A stretch of 64,000 bases of DNA from Aurantimonas sp. 22II-16-19i (GTDB taxonomy: Bacteria > Pseudomonadota > Alphaproteobacteria > Rhizobiales > Rhizobiaceae): contig NZ_AQQS01000011.1 in the NCBI RefSeq assembly GCF_002088275.1, positions 86,128 through 150,127 of the forward strand, written 5' to 3'. Shown here in pieces: positions 45,087 to 54,695 of the stretch. How positions within the stretch are numbered: the first letter of the stretch is position 1; every line of letters begins with the position of its first letter. The notes beneath the pieces were generated by a model, which searched no databases, was not told where the DNA came from, and saw only the letters and a program-made list of their open reading frames with translations. The translations under genes were made by a program, and so were the position numbers.

Positions 45087-45614
45087 TCAGTTGGCGCGAT
45101 CTCTAATCGCGGCAGCGTCAGCCGGGGTGATGGTGTTCGGATCCGTTCGAGCGATCAGGATGCTGATGACGTCCGACCGGCTGGCAAGTCCGAAGCGTTC
45201 CTTGATCTCGTCGAGGGCTGCGATTTCTCGCTCATGCAAGATTGTCTCCGTCGACCGGATGCCGAGGGCTCTGCGACGAGCGCGGGTTTTTGCAAGACGG
45301 GAGATATTGTTCGACACGGCAAGAATCACGGAATGGTTGCAACTAGGGGCAATACTACGCGACTTGTCCGATTCGCACCATGCCGATTTTGAAATTTGAA
45401 CCAAGTGTCGGACTTGCGTCCGAATCGACATGATGCTCATGCGGCCATTTTCGACAGCCCTCCCCCATCCGGCCTCGGAACACGGCACATCGTCAGCCAG
45501 CGCGATACCGGTTGCACGCGATGTCGATACAGATGCCCGGAACCGCTCGAAGGCGGTCAGCTCCCGACGCTCAGAGGTGTATTCGCAGGTCGCTTGAACT
45601 TTTAGGGTGGGCAT
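45087..45614 (-). CDS. hypothetical protein, helical DNA-binding-like C-terminus
   Basis: 175 residues from ATG 45614, the same position in the duplicated leader as the start of the gene at 44905. The C-terminal half (LAKTRARRRALGIRSTETIL, then HEREIAALDEIKERFGLASRSDVISILIAR) looks like a ribbon-helix-helix or antitoxin-type domain. The N-terminal half is unfamiliar. The shared leader suggests common control with the 44905 gene. Confidence 0.5.
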   Translation of the reverse strand: MPTLKVQATCEYTSERRELTAFERFRASVSTSRATGIALADDVPCSEAGWGRAVENGRMSIMSIRTQVRHLVQISKSAWCESDKSRSIAPSCNHSVILAVSNNISRLAKTRARRRALGIRSTETILHEREIAALDEIKERFGLASRSDVISILIARTDPNTITPADAAAIRDRAN

Positions 45615-45781
45615 GGTGCGTTCCTTGCGCGAGACAAAAAAATTCCTTGGCGGCAAACCGCGTTTTTTGTGACGGTGTCAGCAAAGGAAGCTAATTCTGA
45701 GGGTAGCAACACCTTCTCAGAACAAGGTCTCTGCGGCTCCCGCTTGGGGCCATTTCTTTTGCCGTGCACGTCTCCTTCGTT
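45612..45781. repeat. duplicated leader, copy 2
   Basis: Second copy of the leader at 44903-45069. Conserved single-stranded blocks and diverged but still complementary stem arms distinguish it from a simple recent duplication. Confidence 0.85.
45695..45760 (+). ncRNA. putative antisense RNA 2 (hairpin plus terminator)
   Basis: Plus strand: stem TTCTGAG-GGT/ACC-tt-CTCAGAA (45695-45722), then GGTCTC/GGGGCC with inner GCGG-CTC-CCGC and ATTTCTTTT (45726-45760). Arms differ from copy 1 by compensatory changes. The -10-like TAATTC (45692-45697) with GTGACG 17 bp upstream is a weak promoter guess. Confidence 0.5.
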
Positions 45782-46067
45782 CGTCTCAGCGAGGTGACTT
45801 CGTGATCCAACGGCGATGGACACCGGAGGCTTTCCTGTTCATGCGCAAGGGGTCAATCGTCCCACCCTGCTCGCTGCCAAGCGATCCGCCTGAAAGCGAA
45901 GTCCCGCCGCCTCGGCTTGCTCAAACCCTCACCGGCCCGAAGGCCGAAGATTTCGTTTCAGCTCGCCCAGGCATAGTCACGCCCATTGAAGCCGATCCTG
46001 CCCGAAGCTGGACACGACTCGCCTCAGTCCGTGCTAAAACCTAGCGGTATCGCGAAGCTGACGCTAT
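45782..46067. other. repA upstream region
   Basis: About 285 bp. A plus-strand 80-codon frame (45802-46044, GTG start, GAGGTGA upstream) is possible but unrecognised. Probably contains the repA promoter and leader. Confidence 0.35.
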
Positions 46068-46106
46068 AGACGTCTTTAACGAAGTTTTTCCGTCAGGAGA
46101 CGTCTT
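46068..46106 (+). promoter_or_regulatory. repA operator candidate, palindromic direct repeats
   Basis: AGACGTCTT occurs at 46068-46076 and 46098-46106 (30-bp offset, about three helical turns). Each contains the palindrome AGACGTCT, and the second overlaps the Shine-Dalgarno (AGGAGA) and TTG start of repA. RepA proteins autorepress, so these fit operator sites. Confidence 0.5.
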
Positions 46107-47316
46107 GACCGCAAGTGCCGAAAATTCTGCGGAAGCCCAAGACGCCGCAAGCGTCATCGCCCGCCATTCCGACATTCTGTCGCGGCAGCTCCATGCCATG
46201 CGCCAGAGCCTGTTTCCGCCTGAAGCGCGTAAATCATTGCGCAATTTCACCAGCCGGGAAGTCGCCGATCTTCTGAACATCGGGGAATCGACGGTTCGGC
46301 AATTGGCGATTGATGGTGAAGCGGTAACGCCGACCCAGCTCGACAATGGGCGCAAGCTATACACCCTGCAGCAGATAAACGAGTTGCGACGCCACCTTGC
46401 CGACAAGCGGCCGAACCAGGCCCACAAATTCCTGCCGGGCCGACGTAAGGGTGACCATCTTCAGGTTTTGGCGGTCGCGAATTTCAAGGGCGGATCGGCA
46501 AAAACCACGACCTCGATCCATCTCGCCCATTATCTCGCCTTCCAAGGGCTTCGCGTCCTTGTCGTCGATCTCGATCCCCAGGCCTCGCTGACGTCCATGT
46601 TCGGCATTCAACCAGAATTCGACGTCCCGGCTGACAAGACGCTCTATCCGGTGATCCGCTATGAGGACACGGTAGATCTGCGCGAGGTGATCACCGAGAC
46701 CTATTTTCCCGGCCTCGATCTCGTGCCCGGCAATCTGGAACTGATGGAGTTTGAGCACGACACGCCCCGCGCCATCGTCGAGGGACGCTCACGCGGCGAC
46801 CAGATGTTCTTCCGCCGGCTGAAGGCGGCGTTGCGATCGGTCGACGATCGCTATGACATGGTGCTGATCGACGCCCCGCCCCAGCTCGGCTATCTAACGC
46901 TCTCAGCGCTCTACGCCTCGACCAGCATCATTGTGACCATTCATCCCGCCATGCTGGACGTGGCCTCCATGAACCAGTTCCTGGCCATGACCAGCGATCT
47001 CCTCGCGGTCATCGAGGGCGCGGGCGGCACAATCCGGCAAGATTTCTTCCGCTATCTCCTCACACGGCACAATCCGCATGATCTGCCGCAGGTCAATGTG
47101 GCCACGCTGCTGAGAACCTTGTTTAGCGAGCATGTCTGTGTGACACCGGTTCTGGAAACCACCGCGATCGCCAATGCCGGGCTCGAAAAGAAATCGCTTT
47201 ACGAGATCGAACGCGGCACGATGAATCGCGATACCCTGCGACGCGCACTGGATGCGGTCGACGCGGCGAATGGCGAGATTTTCGGTCTCATCAAACAGGC
47301 ATGGGGGCGATCATGA
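46105..47316 (+). CDS. repA: RepA-type partition ATPase (ParA, type Ib-like with N-terminal HTH)
   Basis: 403 residues from a TTG with AGGAGA 4 nt upstream. N-terminal DNA-binding region (FTSREVADLLNIGESTVRQLA), deviant Walker A FKGGSAKTTT (127-136), VDLDPQASLTSMFG and VLIDAPPQLGY. It is the RepA of alphaproteobacterial repABC loci: segregates plasmid with RepB and represses its own operon. The stop overlaps repB (ATGA). Confidence 0.93.
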   Translation: MTASAENSAEAQDAASVIARHSDILSRQLHAMRQSLFPPEARKSLRNFTSREVADLLNIGESTVRQLAIDGEAVTPTQLDNGRKLYTLQQINELRRHLADKRPNQAHKFLPGRRKGDHLQVLAVANFKGGSAKTTTSIHLAHYLAFQGLRVLVVDLDPQASLTSMFGIQPEFDVPADKTLYPVIRYEDTVDLREVITETYFPGLDLVPGNLELMEFEHDTPRAIVEGRSRGDQMFFRRLKAALRSVDDRYDMVLIDAPPQLGYLTLSALYASTSIIVTIHPAMLDVASMNQFLAMTSDLLAVIEGAGGTIRQDFFRYLLTRHNPHDLPQVNVATLLRTLFSEHVCVTPVLETTAIANAGLEKKSLYEIERGTMNRDTLRRALDAVDAANGEIFGLIKQAWGRS

Positions 47317-48320
47317 GCAAGGCGAGCGAACGTGCCCAACGAATGAAGGCGATGTTCAGCGAAGCGCCTTCGAACTCCACGGAAGCGGCGCAACCACCGG
47401 CCCGCAGTGCTCCGGCGGGCGCCGTACGCTCGCTTGAGTCCTCTCTGTCGCGTATCGAAGAGGAAAATGAGGCGCTGCGCAAGCGGATCGTCGACGAGCA
47501 GCATGTGATCGACCTCGATCCGCAAATGATCGAGGCTTCCTTCGTGCAGGATCGTCTTGTGGCGATCGAGTCGGACACCGGGTTCCGCGAACTGATGGAG
47601 AGCATTCGCGATCACGGCCAGCAGGTGCCGATCCTTGTCAGGGCTCACCCGAAAAAGGGCGGGCGTTACCAGATTGCCTATGGGCATCGGCGCTGGACGG
47701 CTTGTGCCCATCTCGGCCGCACGGTCCGGGCCATCGTCACCGAGCTGAGCGATGAGCAGATGGTGGTCGCGCTCGGCAAGGAAAATACCGAGCGCAAGGA
47801 TCTCTCCTTCATCGAACAGGCCCTGTTCGCTCAGGAACTCAAGCGGCGTAGCTACAAGCGCGAGACGATCGCGGCGGCGCTCTCGCTTCCTCCCACCAAT
47901 GTTTCGAAACTCACCACACTGGCCGAGGCCGTCCCGCGTGAAATCATCGAGGCGATCGGCCCGGCGCCAAAGGTCGGACGGCCGCGCTGGGAAGTTTTGG
48001 CGCGGGTGATCGAGCAGTCTGGAGCGCCATCGGCCTTTGCAAGCATGACCGCTCTGATCGAAGCACCGGACTGGGCCAATCTTGACAGCAATAGCCGCTT
48101 TGCGCGCTTCTTCAAGAATTATGCGGCGACGCCTCGCGTTCCCGGGGCGTGCGTTTTCAAGGGGCAGGGAATCACTGTCCTACAAAGCGGCTCGGCTTCT
48201 TCCGCGACGTTTCAGATCAGCGATAGCGACACGACCGGCCTCGTGGATCATCTGCGCGATACACTTCCTGGCCTCATCGAGGCCTATCTTCGGCAAATCC
48301 GAGAGAAGAGAGGGAGCTGA
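47313..48320 (+). CDS. repB: RepB-type partition protein (ParB)
   Basis: 335 residues from the ATG at 47313. ParB/Srx-like region GQQVPILVRAHPKKGGRYQI, YGHRRWTACAHLGR, GKENTERKDLSFIEQALFAQEL, then a helix-turn-helix (KRETIAAALSLPPTNVSKLT). Binds parS and stimulates RepA. In repABC operons repC follows; here none does. Confidence 0.92.
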   Translation: MSKASERAQRMKAMFSEAPSNSTEAAQPPARSAPAGAVRSLESSLSRIEEENEALRKRIVDEQHVIDLDPQMIEASFVQDRLVAIESDTGFRELMESIRDHGQQVPILVRAHPKKGGRYQIAYGHRRWTACAHLGRTVRAIVTELSDEQMVVALGKENTERKDLSFIEQALFAQELKRRSYKRETIAAALSLPPTNVSKLTTLAEAVPREIIEAIGPAPKVGRPRWEVLARVIEQSGAPSAFASMTALIEAPDWANLDSNSRFARFFKNYAATPRVPGACVFKGQGITVLQSGSASSATFQISDSDTTGLVDHLRDTLPGLIEAYLRQIREKRGS

Positions 48321-48403
48321 GCGAGAAAAGAGTTAGCGTTCTTTGTGGGTCCGTTCGGAAGCATGGCGCTCTTTGGACACGTCGGCCGCTAGTTCGTGAA
48401 AAG

Positions 48404-48441
48404 GTGGCAGCTGCCACTTTTTAGCTGGTGGCAGCTGCCAC
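48404..48441. promoter_or_regulatory. paired 14-bp palindromes, parS candidates
   Basis: GTGGCAGCTGCCAC occurs exactly at 48404-48417 and 48428-48441 (24-bp offset), 84 bp after repB. The second is a perfect 16-bp palindrome with flanking G/C. RepB binds palindromic parS sites of similar size (GTN10AC-type) close to repAB. They abut the IS630 fragment, so an origin in that element cannot be excluded. Confidence 0.55.
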
Positions 48442-48443
48442 CC

Positions 48444-49288
48444 GGCAAGTCGAAGACGACGGTCTGGCGCTGGCAGGAGCGTTTTATGGGCGAAGGCGTC
48501 GAGGGGCTGTTGCGCGACAAGACCCGTCCGTCCGGCACGCCGCCGGTTCCCGATGAAACGGTGAAGGAAGTCGTTCGCCTGACCCACGAGGCCCCGCCGC
48601 ACGAAGCGACGCATTGGACGGCGCAAGCGATGGCCAAGACGGTCGGGGTTGGCGGTCTCGACCATTCAGACAATCTGGAAGGCGCACGGCCTTGCGCCGC
48701 ACAGATGGCGGACCTTCAAGCTCTCCAACGATCCGGCCTTCGTCGAGAAGCTTCGCGACGTCGTCGGGCTCTATGTCGACCCGCCGGCACACGCCGTGGT
48801 TCTCAGCGTCGACGAGAAGAGCCAGATCCAGGCGCTCGACCGTACCCAGCCTGGATTACCCATGAAGACCGGCCGCGGCGCGACGATGACGCATGACTAC
48901 AAGCGGCATGGAACGACGACGCTGTTTGCCGCCCTCAATATTCTCGACGGGACCGTCATCGGTCGGAACATGCAGCGCCATCGCCATCAGGAGTTCATTC
49001 GCTTCCTGAAGGAACTCGAGCGCCAGGTCCCGGCGGGAAAGACCGTCCACGCTATCGTCGACAATTATGCCGCCCACAAGCACCCGAAGGTTCGCGAGTG
49101 GTTGGCCCGACATCCGCGCTGGACCTTCCACTTCACGCCTACCTCGTCCTCATGGCTCAACGCGGTCGAGGGCTTCTTCGCCAAGCTGAGCCGGAGACGA
49201 CTGAGACGCGGCGTCTTTCGCTCGCTCGCCGAGCTTCAGAACGCCATCAACCGCTTCCTTGCCGAATACAACGCCAACAATCCCAAGG
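48444..49288 (+). pseudogene. IS630-family transposase, truncated at both ends and frameshifted
   Basis: Begins inside the N-terminal HTH (GKSKTTVWRWQERFMGEGVE), lacking about 70 residues. The frame breaks near 48646 (one extra base in GGGGTTGGCGG) and resumes at 48649 with [23 protein letters not shown] region is seen: [54 protein letters not shown]. It stops at AEYNANNPK, where it fuses to another gene's sequence near 49288. Not autonomous. Confidence 0.88.
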
Positions 49289-49506
49289 CAGAAGAATTGC
49301 GCGAGGTTGGCGCGTTCGCTCCGGCTGGAGACGGCCGAACGGACGAGCCTGCGGATGTCGAGGACCAGTGTCACCTGGATGGCGGACACCGCGGCGAAGG
49401 CAAGGAGCCTGACGATCGCCGTCCGGAACTCCTCGGACGTCTCGTTTGCGGACCTCTCGGCAGCCGTAGTGCCTGGGAAATTATCCACGTGATCGATCGC
49501 GCTCAT
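49288..49506 (-). pseudogene. cus-operon downstream gene truncated by IS630
   Basis: Starts [20 protein letters not shown] at 49506, overlapping the cusA stop. About 72 codons remain (with hydrophobic [20 protein letters not shown]) before the IS630 breakpoint. A probable small membrane protein whose C-terminus is lost. Family unknown. Confidence 0.5.
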
Positions 49507-52500
49507 GCGTGCACCTCTTCGGATCCCTGTCTGACCGACGCGACGTCCCGGCTGACCGCACCGCCCGCCTTCGGCAAGCGCCATCCCTTCACCAGCGCGA
49601 ACACGGCCGGGATGACGACGAGCGTCAGGACGGTCGAAGAAGCCATGCCGCCGATCATCGGCACCGCGATCCTCTGCATCACCTCCGAGCCTGAACCATG
49701 GCTCCACAGGATCGGCAGGAGCCCCGCGGTAATGGCCACCACGGTCATCATCTTCGGCCTGACTCGCTCAACGGCGCCGATCATGATGGCGTCCCGCAAG
49801 GATTCACGGTCGAAGGCCCTGCCCTCGGCCTCGCACCGTGCGCGGACCTCCGCGACGGCGTGCTGGAGGTAGATCAGCATGATCACCCCTGTCTCGGCCG
49901 CGACGCCCGAAAGGGCAATGAAACCCACTGCCACGGCGACCGACATGTTGAAGCCGAGCCACCACATCAACCAGACGCCGCCGACCACCGCGAACGGCAG
50001 GGATAGCATGACGATCAGCGTCTCCGTCATGGACCGGAAGTTCAGGTAGAGCAGGAGGAAGATCAGGAGCAGCGTGACGGGAACGACGACCTTCAGCCTA
50101 GCCTCCGCTCGCTGGAGGTACTCGAATTGCCCGCTCCAGGCGACATAGGTGCCGCGCGGAAACGTCACTCCCTTGGCCACCGCCTCCTGCGCCTCCGCGA
50201 CGTAGCCGCCGAGGTCCCGCCCGGCGATGTCGACGAAGACGTAGATCGCGAGCTGGCCGTTCTCGGTCCTGATCGAGGTCGTCCCACGCGTCAGCTCGAC
50301 CTTGGCGACCTCGCCGAGCGGAACCGCGCCTCCGCCGGGCAGCGCGATCTGCACGTCCCTCGCGACGGCGTCGGGGTCGGAGCGCAGGTCCCGCGGATAG
50401 CGGATCACGACGCCGTACCGCTCGCGTCCCTCCACGGTCGTCGTCACCGTCTCAGCGCCGAGCGCCATCCCGATCGTCTCCTGCACCGCACCGACGGACA
50501 GCCCGTAGCGACCGAGCGCCTGCCGGTCGGGAACGATGTCCAGGAAATAACCTCCGACCACCCGCTCGGCGTAGGCGCTGGACGTTCCCGGCACGTCCTT
50601 CAGCACGCGCTCGATGTCCCTCGCCGCCGCTTCCATTTCGGTGAGATCCGTGCCGAACACCTTCACGCCGACGGGAGTCCGGATGCCCGTCGAGAGCATG
50701 TCGATGCGGGCGCGGATCGGCATCGTCCAGGCGTTCGAAACGCCGGGGAACTGGAGGGCCTTGTCCATCTCGGCCTTGAGGCTGTCGACTGTGACGCCCG
50801 GCCGCCATTCCTCCTCCGGCTTCAGGTTGATCAGCGTCTCGAACATCTCCGTCGGGGCGGGATCGGTGGCGGTCTGCGCCCTGCCGGCCTTGCCGTAGAC
50901 CGAGGCGACCTCGGGAAACGACTTGATGATGCGGTCCTGCGTCTGGAGAAGCTCGGCGGCCTTGGTCACCGACAGCCCCGGGAGCGTCGTCGGCATGTAC
51001 ATCAGCGTCCCCTCGTTGAGGTTCGGCATGAACTCGGACCCGATCTGCCGGGCCGGCCAGACCGTCACGCCGAGCGCGACCACGGCAAGGAGGATGGTCA
51101 GGGTCTTCGCCCGCAGGACGCCGCGTATGACTGGGCGATAGACCCAGATCAAGAAGCGGTTCACGGGATTGCGGTGCTCGGGCACGATGCGCCCGCGCAC
51201 GAAGAGGACCATCAGCGCCGGAACCAGGGTCACCGACAGGATCGCCGCCGCCGCCATGGCGAAGGTCTTGGTGAAGGCCAGCGGCCCGAACAGGCGCCCC
51301 TCCTGCGATTCCAGCGTGAAGATCGGCAGGAAAGAGACCGTGATCACGAGGAGGCTGAAGAACAGCGCGGGCCCAACCTCGCTCGCAGCATCAACCAGGA
51401 CCTCCACCCGCGGCTTGCCGGGCGACGCCCGCTCCAGATGCTTGTGGGCGTTCTCGATCATGACGATGGCGGCGTCGATCATCGCGCCGACGGCGATGGC
51501 GATGCCGCCGAGACTCATGATGTTGGAGCCGAGCCCCATCAGCTTCATTGCGCCGAAGGCCATCAGGATCCCGACGGGCAGCATGAGGATGGCGACGAGC
51601 GCGCTCCTGAGGTGGAGGAGGAACACCACGCAAACGAGCGCGACGATGAGGCTCTCCTCGAGGAGCGTGCCCTTCAGAGTCTCGATGGCCCGCTCGATGA
51701 GCTGCGAGCGGTCGTAGACGGGCAGGATCTCGGTTCCAGCCGGAAGGCTCGGCAGGATGGCCGCGAGCTTCGCCTTCACGTCGCCGATCACGTCGAGGGC
51801 GTTGGCCCCGTAGCGTTGCATGACGATGCCGCTCGCGACCTCGCCGTCCCCGTTCAGCTCCGTGATGCCCCGGCGCTCGTCGGGCGTGGTCTCGACCCGG
51901 GCGACGTCGCCGAGCCGCAGCGGCACGCCGCCGGAACTCATGAGGACGACGTCCTCGAGGTCCTTCACGCCTTTGAGGTAGCCTCGGCCGCGGATCATGA
52001 ACTCTGTCTCGGCCATCTCTATCGTCCGGCCGCCGACGTTCATGTTGCTGGCCGCGACGGCCTGCCGGATCATATCCAGGCTGACGCCCTGCGCCCGCAT
52101 GCGGTTGGGATCGACCACGATCGCGTACTGCTTCACGAAGCCGCCGACGCTCGCGACCTCGGCGACGCCGTCCGCGTCCGAGGCGGCGAAGCGCACGACC
52201 CAGTCCTGCATGGACCGAAGCTCGGCGAGCGTCTTGTCCTTGGCGACCAGGGCATACTGGTAGACCCAGCCGACGCCCGTCGCATCCGGCCCGAGGGTCG
52301 GGGTCACGCCGGCAGGAAGGCGACGCCCCGCCGCGTTCAGGAACTCGAGGACGCGGCTTCGGGCGAAGTAGGGATCGGTGCCGTCCTCGAACACGACGTA
52401 GACGAAGGACACGCCGAAGAAGGAGAAGCCGCGCACGACCTTGGACCTGGGCACCGTCAGCATCGCGGTCGTCAGCGGATAAGTGACCTGGTCCTCGACG

Positions 52501-52679
52501 ACCTGCGGCGCTTGGCCGGGAAACTCGGTGTAGACGATCACCTGGATGTCGGAGAGGTCGGGGATCGCATCGAGCGGCAGCGTCTTCAGGGCGTAGAGGC
52601 CGCCCGCGACGGCAAAGAGCGTGCCGACGAGGACTAGGACTAGATTCCTCGTCGACCATGCGATCATGCGGGCGATCAC
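49503..52679 (-). CDS. cusA: CusA-like heavy-metal RND efflux pump
   Basis: 1058 residues of the HME-RND family: [21 protein letters not shown] near the N-terminus, proton-relay Asp in [20 protein letters not shown], and periplasmic Met positions in [20 protein letters not shown] and [15 protein letters not shown] matching the CusA methionine relay. It pumps Cu(I) or Ag(I) from periplasm and cytoplasm through a CusC-type outer-membrane channel not found in the window. Overlaps cusB by 4 bp. Confidence 0.93.
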   Translation of the reverse strand: MIARMIAWSTRNLVLVLVGTLFAVAGGLYALKTLPLDAIPDLSDIQVIVYTEFPGQAPQVVEDQVTYPLTTAMLTVPRSKVVRGFSFFGVSFVYVVFEDGTDPYFARSRVLEFLNAAGRRLPAGVTPTLGPDATGVGWVYQYALVAKDKTLAELRSMQDWVVRFAASDADGVAEVASVGGFVKQYAIVVDPNRMRAQGVSLDMIRQAVAASNMNVGGRTIEMAETEFMIRGRGYLKGVKDLEDVVLMSSGGVPLRLGDVARVETTPDERRGITELNGDGEVASGIVMQRYGANALDVIGDVKAKLAAILPSLPAGTEILPVYDRSQLIERAIETLKGTLLEESLIVALVCVVFLLHLRSALVAILMLPVGILMAFGAMKLMGLGSNIMSLGGIAIAVGAMIDAAIVMIENAHKHLERASPGKPRVEVLVDAASEVGPALFFSLLVITVSFLPIFTLESQEGRLFGPLAFTKTFAMAAAAILSVTLVPALMVLFVRGRIVPEHRNPVNRFLIWVYRPVIRGVLRAKTLTILLAVVALGVTVWPARQIGSEFMPNLNEGTLMYMPTTLPGLSVTKAAELLQTQDRIIKSFPEVASVYGKAGRAQTATDPAPTEMFETLINLKPEEEWRPGVTVDSLKAEMDKALQFPGVSNAWTMPIRARIDMLSTGIRTPVGVKVFGTDLTEMEAAARDIERVLKDVPGTSSAYAERVVGGYFLDIVPDRQALGRYGLSVGAVQETIGMALGAETVTTTVEGRERYGVVIRYPRDLRSDPDAVARDVQIALPGGGAVPLGEVAKVELTRGTTSIRTENGQLAIYVFVDIAGRDLGGYVAEAQEAVAKGVTFPRGTYVAWSGQFEYLQRAEARLKVVVPVTLLLIFLLLYLNFRSMTETLIVMLSLPFAVVGGVWLMWWLGFNMSVAVAVGFIALSGVAAETGVIMLIYLQHAVAEVRARCEAEGRAFDRESLRDAIMIGAVERVRPKMMTVVAITAGLLPILWSHGSGSEVMQRIAVPMIGGMASSTVLTLVVIPAVFALVKGWRLPKAGGAVSRDVASVRQGSEEVHA

Positions 52680-54169
52680 GGCCGTGCCTCGGCCATCGGA
52701 GCCTGCTCGGGCATCTTGTGATCGAGGGCGGACAGGGCCGCCTTGATGTTGCTCTCGGCGTCGATCAAAAAGTTCGCGCCGACGACGACGCGGTCGCCCT
52801 CCTCCACGCCCTTCGCGATCGCGGTCATGTCCGTCCCCCGGACACCCACCTCCACGGGCCGCGGCTCGAAGCGGCCTCCGCCGCGATCGAGAATGACGAC
52901 CTGCCGCGACCCCGTGTCAAGGACGGCGTCGTTCGGGACCGCGACTACGGCCTCGCCCGTCCCGGTGTCGATGCCGACGTCGGCATACATGTCCGGCAGC
53001 AGGAGTCCGTCGGGGTTGGTGACCTCGATGCGCATCTTCACTGTCCGTGTCTCGGGCGAGACCTGCGGGTAAACGAGGTCGACGCGGCCGTCGAACGTCC
53101 GGCCGGGCAACCCCCGAAACGCCGCTGTCACGGTGCTGCCGAGCCGGACCGAACCGACCTCGCGTTCCGGCACGTCCGCGACGACCCAGACCCGCGAGAC
53201 GTCGGCGAGGCGGAATAGGACATCTCCCGCCTCCGTCATCATGCCGTCGACGGCGGCACGCTCCAGGACGAGCCCGTCACGCGGCGCCGTCCAGGTCATG
53301 GACTGCGGCACCTTGCCCGTCCGCTCCATCTCGGTGATGGCTTCCTCGGGAACGCCGAGGTTGCGGAGCTTCAGGCCGGCTCCGCCCGATCTCGCCGCGC
53401 CGCCGCTCTTCAGCTCAATGACGTACTGCGCGCCGGCGGCCGCCATTTCGGGGGAATAGAGCCGAACAAGCGGCTGCCCCTTGCTGACGGCCGATCCCGT
53501 GGTGACGTCGGCGACCTCCTCGACGAAGGCGTCGGCACGCGTCGCGACGACGGACACCATGCGCTCGTCGAGCTTCACCACGCCGGGCACCCGCAACGGG
53601 CGGCCGACGACCTGCCGGGACACCTGCTCCGAACGGAAACCCGTCCTCTGTAGCCGCCCCGGGGAGATCGTGACGACGCCCTCCTCCTCTTCCGGCCCCT
53701 CGTAGACCGGGATGTAGTCCATCCCCATCGAGTCCCTCTTCGGCACCGGCGAGGTGTCGGGCAGGCCCATCGGGTTCCGGTAGTAGCGGACCTTCCTGTC
53801 CCCGGTCGCGCCGTCCACCATGGCAGGCGTCGGTGCCGCCGCGACCGCCGCCGACGCCGGACCCGCCCCGTCCTCGTGGACGGGAACGAACTCCCGCCCG
53901 TCGTCGGTTGTCTTCGGCTTAGCGGAATAGCTCGGTGTCCCGTCGGGGTCGCGCCAGTAGAGGATGGGCAAGGAGGTGGGGGCGGCCTTCGGGCCTACCG
54001 GCATCTCCCCTACGATCGCCCGCTCGAGACGAACGGGCGCGGCGCCGGGCGATCCGAGCATCTCCTCGAGCCGGGCAACCGTCACTCCGGCCTGCCCCGC
54101 CCAATAGCCTCCCGCCCCCGCCGCCACGACGGCGACGAGGGTGAGGCCGCCAAGGACCGTCCGCATCAC
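52676..54169 (-). CDS. cusB: CusB-like periplasmic adaptor with heavy-metal-binding domain
   Basis: 497 residues. N-terminal membrane anchor, a degenerate motif (PILYWRDPDGTPSYSAKP) and a heavy-metal-binding domain (YYRNPMGLPDTSPVPKRDSM, then GMDYIPVYEG). The membrane-fusion body follows, with RLYSPEMAAAGAQYVIE and a beta-barrel. It passes Cu(I)/Ag(I) to CusA. ATGA overlaps on both sides. Confidence 0.92.
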   Translation of the reverse strand: MMRTVLGGLTLVAVVAAGAGGYWAGQAGVTVARLEEMLGSPGAAPVRLERAIVGEMPVGPKAAPTSLPILYWRDPDGTPSYSAKPKTTDDGREFVPVHEDGAGPASAAVAAAPTPAMVDGATGDRKVRYYRNPMGLPDTSPVPKRDSMGMDYIPVYEGPEEEEGVVTISPGRLQRTGFRSEQVSRQVVGRPLRVPGVVKLDERMVSVVATRADAFVEEVADVTTGSAVSKGQPLVRLYSPEMAAAGAQYVIELKSGGAARSGGAGLKLRNLGVPEEAITEMERTGKVPQSMTWTAPRDGLVLERAAVDGMMTEAGDVLFRLADVSRVWVVADVPEREVGSVRLGSTVTAAFRGLPGRTFDGRVDLVYPQVSPETRTVKMRIEVTNPDGLLLPDMYADVGIDTGTGEAVVAVPNDAVLDTGSRQVVILDRGGGRFEPRPVEVGVRGTDMTAIAKGVEEGDRVVVGANFLIDAESNIKAALSALDHKMPEQAPMAEARP

Positions 54170-54570
54170 TCGGTCGCCTGGAGGACGACCTCGTTCTTCA
54201 ATGTGCCTTCCTCGCCCTGGATCTTGGCCCCGAGCGAGATCCGCCAGCCGCCTTCCATAACTAGGGCGACCTTGAAGCGGTAGACGCCGGGTTCGTCCGA
54301 AGGAACCGCCTCGATGGGCGTCGTCATCGTCTCCATGCCGTCGGGCGCCATGTCGGCACGCGTCTCGAAGACGACGGCGTCGGGGACGGTTTTGCCCGTG
54401 CGCTTGTCAACGAGCCGGACGGCGACGACGGCGTCCTTCCCGGACTTCACCTTGGTCTCGACGAGCTGGAACTCGTAGTCCGTCATCGCCGCGAGCGCGG
54501 ACGCCCCGAGCCCGAACGACACGAGGGTTGCGATCGCCGCCGCGGCGACGCGCATGTTTATCTTCTTCAT
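54166..54570 (-). CDS. FixH/YtkA-like exported protein
   Basis: 134 residues from MKKINMRVAAAAIATLVSFG, with a signal peptide and an Ig-like beta domain (YEFQLVETKVKSGKDAVVAV, then RLVDKRTGKTVPDAVVFETR). FixH/YtkA-like domains occur beside copper-handling genes and may bind metal (MAPDGMETM). Overlaps cusB by 4 bp; probable periplasmic copper accessory. Confidence 0.75.
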   Translation of the reverse strand: MKKINMRVAAAAIATLVSFGLGASALAAMTDYEFQLVETKVKSGKDAVVAVRLVDKRTGKTVPDAVVFETRADMAPDGMETMTTPIEAVPSDEPGVYRFKVALVMEGGWRISLGAKIQGEEGTLKNEVVLQATE

Positions 54571-54695
54571 GGTCTTCGATCCTGATCGACCCGTGCGCGG
54601 CTTCGCCTGCGGGAGGTGGGTCATGTGTCAAACGTCAGCATCGGCGCGGAAGGCTCCGCACCGTTCAAACGACGCCACGGCGTCGGCTGGGTCGA

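Noticed and set aside
45802..46044. Plus-strand 80-codon frame before repA
   Set aside because: A reasonable start signal, but Pro/Ser-rich content with no recognisable fold; more likely leader DNA.
50127..52637. Very long plus-strand reading frame (836 codons)
   Set aside because: It lies entirely opposite cusA, which has clear family motifs; the translated sequence is Arg/His/Asp-rich low-complexity typical of antisense frames in GC-rich genes.
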